Origin: Spirogloea muscicola
Lineage: Eukaryota; Streptophyta; Zygnematophyceae; Spirogloeales; Spirogloeaceae
NCBI GenBank assembly: GCA_009602725.1
Contig: WELB01000006.1
Location: 1,268,907 to 1,295,350, forward strand
Direction: 5' to 3'
DNA: 26,444 nt
The translations under genes and the position numbers were made by a program. Position 1 is the stretch's first letter. Each line of letters begins with the position of its first letter. Under the pieces are notes generated by a model that saw only the letters and a program-made list of their open reading frames with translations, was not told the origin of the DNA and ran no database searches. Below are positions 21,941 to 26,444 of the stretch, in pieces.

Positions 21941-22108
21941 TGACTGAAGAGATTGTGAAGACGGTGATGTTTGACAAAAGACCTAAAGGGCATCTGAATG
22001 AGAAGATTGGTCAATACTGGTCTGATATATGGCAGATGAACAAGGATGCTTGCTTGTTGTCATATGTCCTGGATTGCGGGAGCGCCAGATCTCTATTGAT
22101 GTCTCATA
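21941..22108 (+). other. Orphan exon-like open frame
   Basis: Between an acceptor-like ACACTAG and a donor-like GTATGT there is an open stretch of 168 bases with both ends in phase 1. It reads ACTGAAGAGATTGTG... as TEEIVKTVMFDKRPKGHLNE followed by KIGQYWSDIWQMNKDACLLS and more. The composition is protein-like (balanced charge, Trp, Tyr) and codon use resembles Gene D. There is no start codon and I found no partner exon with matching phase. I do not recognise the family. It could be an exon of an unseen gene, a pseudogene relic, or chance. Confidence 0.3.
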
Positions 22109-22878
22109 GTATGTAATCTGACAGACATGCAAGCATGCTTATCCTTGATGCTCTTGCATAATGCGGGAGCGGCGCACTCTTCCGTGGACTGATTACCTCA
22201 GGACAGACTCGACCAGGTGCAGTACAAATATCAAACCCTTTCATTATGGAGAATGCAAATTTATCACCCATAATCATGTACTGTAGCAGTCGAAGCAGTT
22301 GCATCGAGTAGCTCGCTTTGCCTTCAAGTGATCTCTCGTCCCAAGCAGCTGCAGCCTGCAATGCACAACCAAGGTATTGACTGACGAGGGGCCCCAGCTG
22401 CAGCTGGAATGGCCACAGAGGCTGCCAGTTCTTCATGCCTAGCAGGTTTGGCACGCAAATGATGTGCTGAGAGCTTCCAAGTCTGGCGCAGTCCCCTGAT
22501 AGTCAAAGCAGCACCAGGCAGCTCACGGCAGCCTGGGCTCACAGCAATGCATCTCAGGACGACCGCAGAGGCATTCCCTGTCAGTGGCTTGCAAGCCACA
22601 GAAAATGGGGTCTTCGGTGCTATTCACGCGAGTGCCAAAGAGGTATTGGGAGCAGCAGAGGGCCCAGGATAGGCCTGCACCTGCGCACTCTGGTCGGCTT
22701 GTCAGACAGTTCCCGCAGCGGAACAGGTCCTATACTGCCGTCATTCCATCACTTGTTCTTCCTAGCGAGACTGACCTCGCATAACCTGACATGCAAGACG
22801 CAATAATGAATGTTTCTGGAGCACCCTCCTCTGGAGGGTGCCCTGCCTGGCTGCACGATCGTGCACGGCATTGTCATC
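22109..22878. other. Region between the orphan frame and the end of Gene E, unresolved
   Basis: It must contain the 3' UTR of Gene E. A 116-codon minus-strand frame (22104-22454) and a plus-strand frame at about 22461-22640 are open and moderately protein-like, but neither has supporting splice phase, a domain or strong codon bias. I do not call a gene here. Confidence 0.35.
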
Positions 22879-25800
22879 CTAGCAGTGGCCCTTCTGGCCA
22901 GGAGCCAGCGGCGCGCGCGGCGGCGAGGGCGGTTGACCAGCGCGTTTGGCGCGGCACCCGTGCTTGGGGTGCTTCGCGTGAGACGGGTTGTGCTTCAACT
23001 GGTAAGGCAGCGTCAGCACCACGGGCCGGCGCTGGATGCAGATGCCCTGCGGCGACGCTGCGCTGCTTGCCTGCGGCAGCGGTATCTGGTACACGAGGCC
23101 CTCGCTGCCGGGCTTGCGGTAGTTCACGGTTGCCAGATTGATGATCTTGCATGCGGAAGAAATAATGTCAGCTGCAAAGCCATTCAAAGAAGCAGAGCAA
23201 GACCATGACGATGGCCTGCAGGGTGCTTTCTGTGCAGCCGGGTGCCTAAGTAAATGAGATCTTTGAGAACGTCAAGTGCTTCTGGCTTCGAAACGAGCAT
23301 TGGTTCTCTGTCAGCGCATCTCATACTATCGCACCTGGATGAAGGAGGCGGTGCCAGTCGTAATGGGCGCATATGCCTTGCTGTTGGAGGAGAACACCGC
23401 CAGCCTGCCCACGCCATTAGCATCACTGCACGCGTTGAAGGAAACATTGCTGTCAGGTGTGCTCGCTGCCAGTTCCTGTTTGGTAAGGTTTACTGCCAAT
23501 CCTCTTTCAGCAGCAACCCTGCTTCTATTACCAAGCATTGAGCTCCACTTCATACGACCAGCATGGAGGCAGCAAGCAGTGACTGGAAAGGCTGAAAAAT
23601 CTTAAAGTTTAGGAATTGATTACATAGCCTCTTGCATGTACATGTGTATTGGGCGACAAGTGGGAGCAACACAACATATTCAAAATGTCGAAAGCAGTTG
23701 AGGACCTTCTAGCCTCTCAAAGGGTCAATAGCAGCGGCACACACACCTGCAGGTAACCTTGTCGCAGGGCAGCTTGAGGGTGCTGGAGGGCGTGCCAAGG
23801 CGGCCACTTTTCACGACGTAGGGGACAAAGACAACGCCGGCGGCTGTGCGCACGAGAACGTTGGAGCGTGCGAGGTCGAGGTCGATGGACACAAGCCCCG
23901 TGGGGCTGGGGCTCTCGATGGTGACCGTGGAGATGGCCACCAGTGTTGAGAGCTTGAAGCTCGTCACAGAGGCCTTATTGGACGCTATGGTCATCACAAG
24001 AGTGTCCGTGCAGGTCACCTGCTTGGCCGGCAGCGCAGTCTGCAGAAGCCAGAGAAATTGGTTCGTTAAGTATGATCACTATGTGACTGAAGTGATTGAT
24101 ACATGAGTGGAAGAGTTTAATCAGCTGCTGATGTCCGCCAGAGAGCAAATAACCCATGCCAATCACAGGTTGAGCATCGTGGAAAACCGCATGATATCAC
24201 TCATGCTTCTGATAAGCAGTCAGACAATGCTCACAGTCAAGCATGTCTTATATACCCATATTGCTCCATCGCGTATCTTGTCATAGATTGATCTCAAGAT
24301 GCTACCAAAGAGCACCCTTGATCCTTGCTGAGCAAAGCTTACAACAGGTTCAAGCTTGGCAGCATGGTGGCTGGTGGATTGCTGACATATACCTTGACAG
24401 CGCCCACTTGCACAAACTTTTGCACCTTTGTCGAGTTGTCGTAGGCGAATGACACCAAAGAAGCTGCGCAAAGACATGCCATCATATCAGCTGCATCCAA
24501 GTTTGACAAAGTAGTCAGCTGCCAAATACAGGCTTTACGAAGTCTCTTGTGCTGATTGTGAGATGGCTCAGGCTTCTCATAGACTAACGGCCTTTTCAGT
24601 CGGGGAGTGCAGTAACGCATACACGAAGACGCATCAATGGCGATCATCCGTGTGTCGGTGCAGAATTCCACCGATTTGCAGCTGAAGCCCTTGACGCCGG
24701 TAATCTTGCTGGCCAAGAGGGTCTGAAGAATGCCTCCAGCTGCAGATACGGGCCAAGGCAATTGTCAGCCTTGGTTAATGTTTTGTCGTGCCTTGACTAC
24801 ACTGATCCTGAGGGCGAGGCAGACGCCTTGAATAGCTCCATAAGAGTTACTTGTGACATTCAAGCTAATGCAGAGGCGCCCGCTAGCTCTGGCAAGCCAC
24901 AACTGAATGATCTACTCGCAATGAGGAGACTGAAAGGTATAAGTAGCTTACTTGTTGTGTCGATGACAACAATGTCGGCAGCAGTTTGCCCGCAGGCGGC
25001 AAGGTACCGCCCTGTGGGGCTGAGGCTGATGTCCTGTGGTCCGAACGGCAGGGAGAGGGACCCCTTGACGACAGGCCCGCCTGCGTTGGCAACGTTGATG
25101 AGAGCGATCTTCTTCTGGCTCGGCTGCGACACGTAGCCCGTGGTGCCAGCCAGGTTGATCTGGCACTGCAAGCATACCATGCACCAACGAGACCACCATC
25201 AGCAAGGTGATTAGCTGCTTCTGTGCGTTGCTTTCTAGCAGGCATGCAGTCTATGACAAGCCTGAACCTGCAGCGGGAAGATAATGTGTCAGGTAAGGGC
25301 ATGCACGCGAAGCGGTGCTGCTAGCGCCTGCCAACCTGTCCGTAAGCCACACCGAGTGTAAGCGGCCGGCTGCTGCCGGTGCCCACTAGTGTGTCCGTGA
25401 CTTCGTCAAACTGCCACACTCGCCCGTTGGGTGCCGACAGCAGCAGGCCGGGAGCTGTAAGCACGGCATGCACAGAGCCAGGATGACAAACTCGCTGTCA
25501 CGAGCTGAACGGCAGCTGCAGTGCATGCAACTGGGCGACCAGCATGGGCACAGATAAGATACATTGCAGAAAAGGTAGGGAACTATGCGCATCTTCTCAG
25601 CGGATAAGCTTGTGACGGCATGAGGGGTGGTGGGATGACACAGAGTGGCTGCTGATGTTCAGAGGCGGACGTGAAAGCCAGCCGAGCGCGAAAGTGAGTA
25701 GTCGTTGGCTACATGAGTGGAGCCTCAGACTGACTCAGGGTGCTTACAGTAACGCCGTGTCAGGAGAGAGGACATCAGATCAGCTGAGGCGAGAGGACGG

Positions 25801-25949
25801 AAACCCACTGAGAAAGGGGGTGGGGAGGGGGGGGTCCGTCCTGGTGCTCAACCTGGAGGAGGTGGTGGAGGGGGTGAGGAGGCAGCACAGGCGATGCCGA
25901 CCGCCGTCAGGACCAGCGCCAGGACCAGGGAGCTCCGAGCGGCAGCCAT
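22879..25949 (-). CDS. Gene E: secreted beta-propeller-like protein with a proline linker, family unknown
   Basis: Eight exons on the minus strand join in phase: 25949-25853, 25454-25336, 25165-24952, 24739-24623, 24463-24393, 24039-23747, 23449-23335 and 23145-22879, giving 430 aa. Residues 1-22 are a textbook signal peptide (MAAARSSLVLALVLTAVGIA then CA), followed by seven prolines (26-32). The body repeats beta-propeller-like units, for example GPQDISLSPTGRYLAACG, then DIVVIDTTTGG with a trailing ILQTLL, in the style of YVTN/WD40 blades. About ten further Cys and two N-glycosylation sequons (NST, NVS) fit an extracellular or cell-wall glycoprotein. The C-terminus is basic and proline-rich with no anchor. 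The acceptor of exon 7 (CACCTGACAG) and of exon 8 (CATGCAAG) are the weakest. The codons end mostly in G or C. The ligand and role are unknown. It converges on Gene D. Confidence 0.8.
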
Positions 25950-26444
25950 GCTTCCGCGCTCACTGCAAGGCACAGAGCGCCTGGTCAGCAGGATGGCAAC
26001 GTGCTCTGGGCTTCAGTGAGCAACCGAGCATTGGGGAGCAGCCGGGCTGCCATTGTCAAGCGTGAGTCCTGCAAAGGGCTGAGGCCTCGAGCCCAAGCAA
26101 CGAGCTTGGCAGGAGAACCAGCACCACCGTCGCGGAGCTTGCTGAGAGTGCTGCACCCACACTGCCAATGGGCTGGTCTCGGCGGCAGGCCACGAGGAGC
26201 AGAGCGGGCTGTGGGATGCCTCACAAGGTGGGCGGCGACCCACCTGATCGCCGGCGCTCCGAGCGGCGCCGCCTGGGAGCTGCTGGCGGAGCTCGTCGTG
26301 GGCTGGCAGCGCCCGGATCCCGTCTCGGGGCTGCTGCGGGCGGCGGAGGAGTCCTGCAGGGGGGCCGCTGGGGGAGCAACGCCGCTGGGAGAGAGGGAGG
26401 TGGAGCTGGGTGAGGAATGTGGAGGGGGGGGGTTTGGCGCGGCC
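25950..26444. other. GC-rich region upstream of Gene E with ambiguous open frames
   Basis: This must hold the promoter and leader of Gene E. A plus-strand frame is open from about 25882 to the window end (187 codons, no ATG); from 26230 its codons nearly all end in G or C and read THLIAGAPSGAAWELLAELV and on. The minus strand over the same bases is also open, Ser/Ala/Pro-rich, and ends in a donor-like ATCAG|GTGGGT. One of them may be an exon of a gene that continues outside the window; I cannot choose the strand. Confidence 0.3.

Overview
This window is nuclear DNA from a eukaryote, most likely a green alga (Chlorophyta; a trebouxiophyte or Chlorella-like genome is my best guess). Coding blocks are broken by many short GT-AG introns. 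Several genes have codons ending mostly in G or C, two proteins begin like plastid transit peptides, and two genes belong to families typical of the green lineage (an arginine-rich tandem CCCH zinc-finger protein and a divergent plastid-type pyruvate kinase). I rebuilt the exon chains by hand and checked that every junction keeps reading phase. No transcript data were available.

Layout, left to right. Bases 1-125 are a GA microsatellite. Gene A (313-3530, +, 8 exons, 603 aa) is an FAD-dependent oxidoreductase with a C-terminal Rieske [2Fe-2S] domain and a transit-like N-terminus. Bases 3531-6156 are mostly non-coding, with a GC-rich island carrying four CACGTG motifs near 5 kb and a minus-strand exon with one membrane helix (about 5319-5607) that I cannot name. 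Gene B (6208-9671, +, 9 exons, 518 aa) is a tandem paralogue of A without the transit-like extension. A trinucleotide repeat and a pyrimidine-rich leader follow, then Gene C (about 10546-13301, +), the zinc-finger protein, interrupted by a 672-base assembly gap.

Bases 13302-15467 hold no convincing gene, but there is a perfect palindrome and two CACGTG motifs upstream of Gene D. Gene D (15468-21526, +, 17 exons, 805 aa) is a pyruvate-kinase-family protein with a long N-terminal extension and changed active-site neighbours. The space between D and the convergent Gene E contains two overlapping, mutually exclusive hairpins, a pair of tandem 34-bp hairpin repeats differing by a compensated base pair, and an orphan exon-like frame. 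Gene E (22879-25949, -, 8 exons, 430 aa) encodes a secreted, proline-linker, beta-propeller-like protein. The last 500 bases are GC-rich and ambiguous.

The genes do not form an evident pathway. A and B are duplicates of one redox enzyme; C is an RNA-binding regulator, D a metabolic-enzyme relative, and E an extracellular protein. The most unusual items are the A/B pair with apparently different locations, the structured repeats between D and E, and Gene E, whose family I do not recognise.
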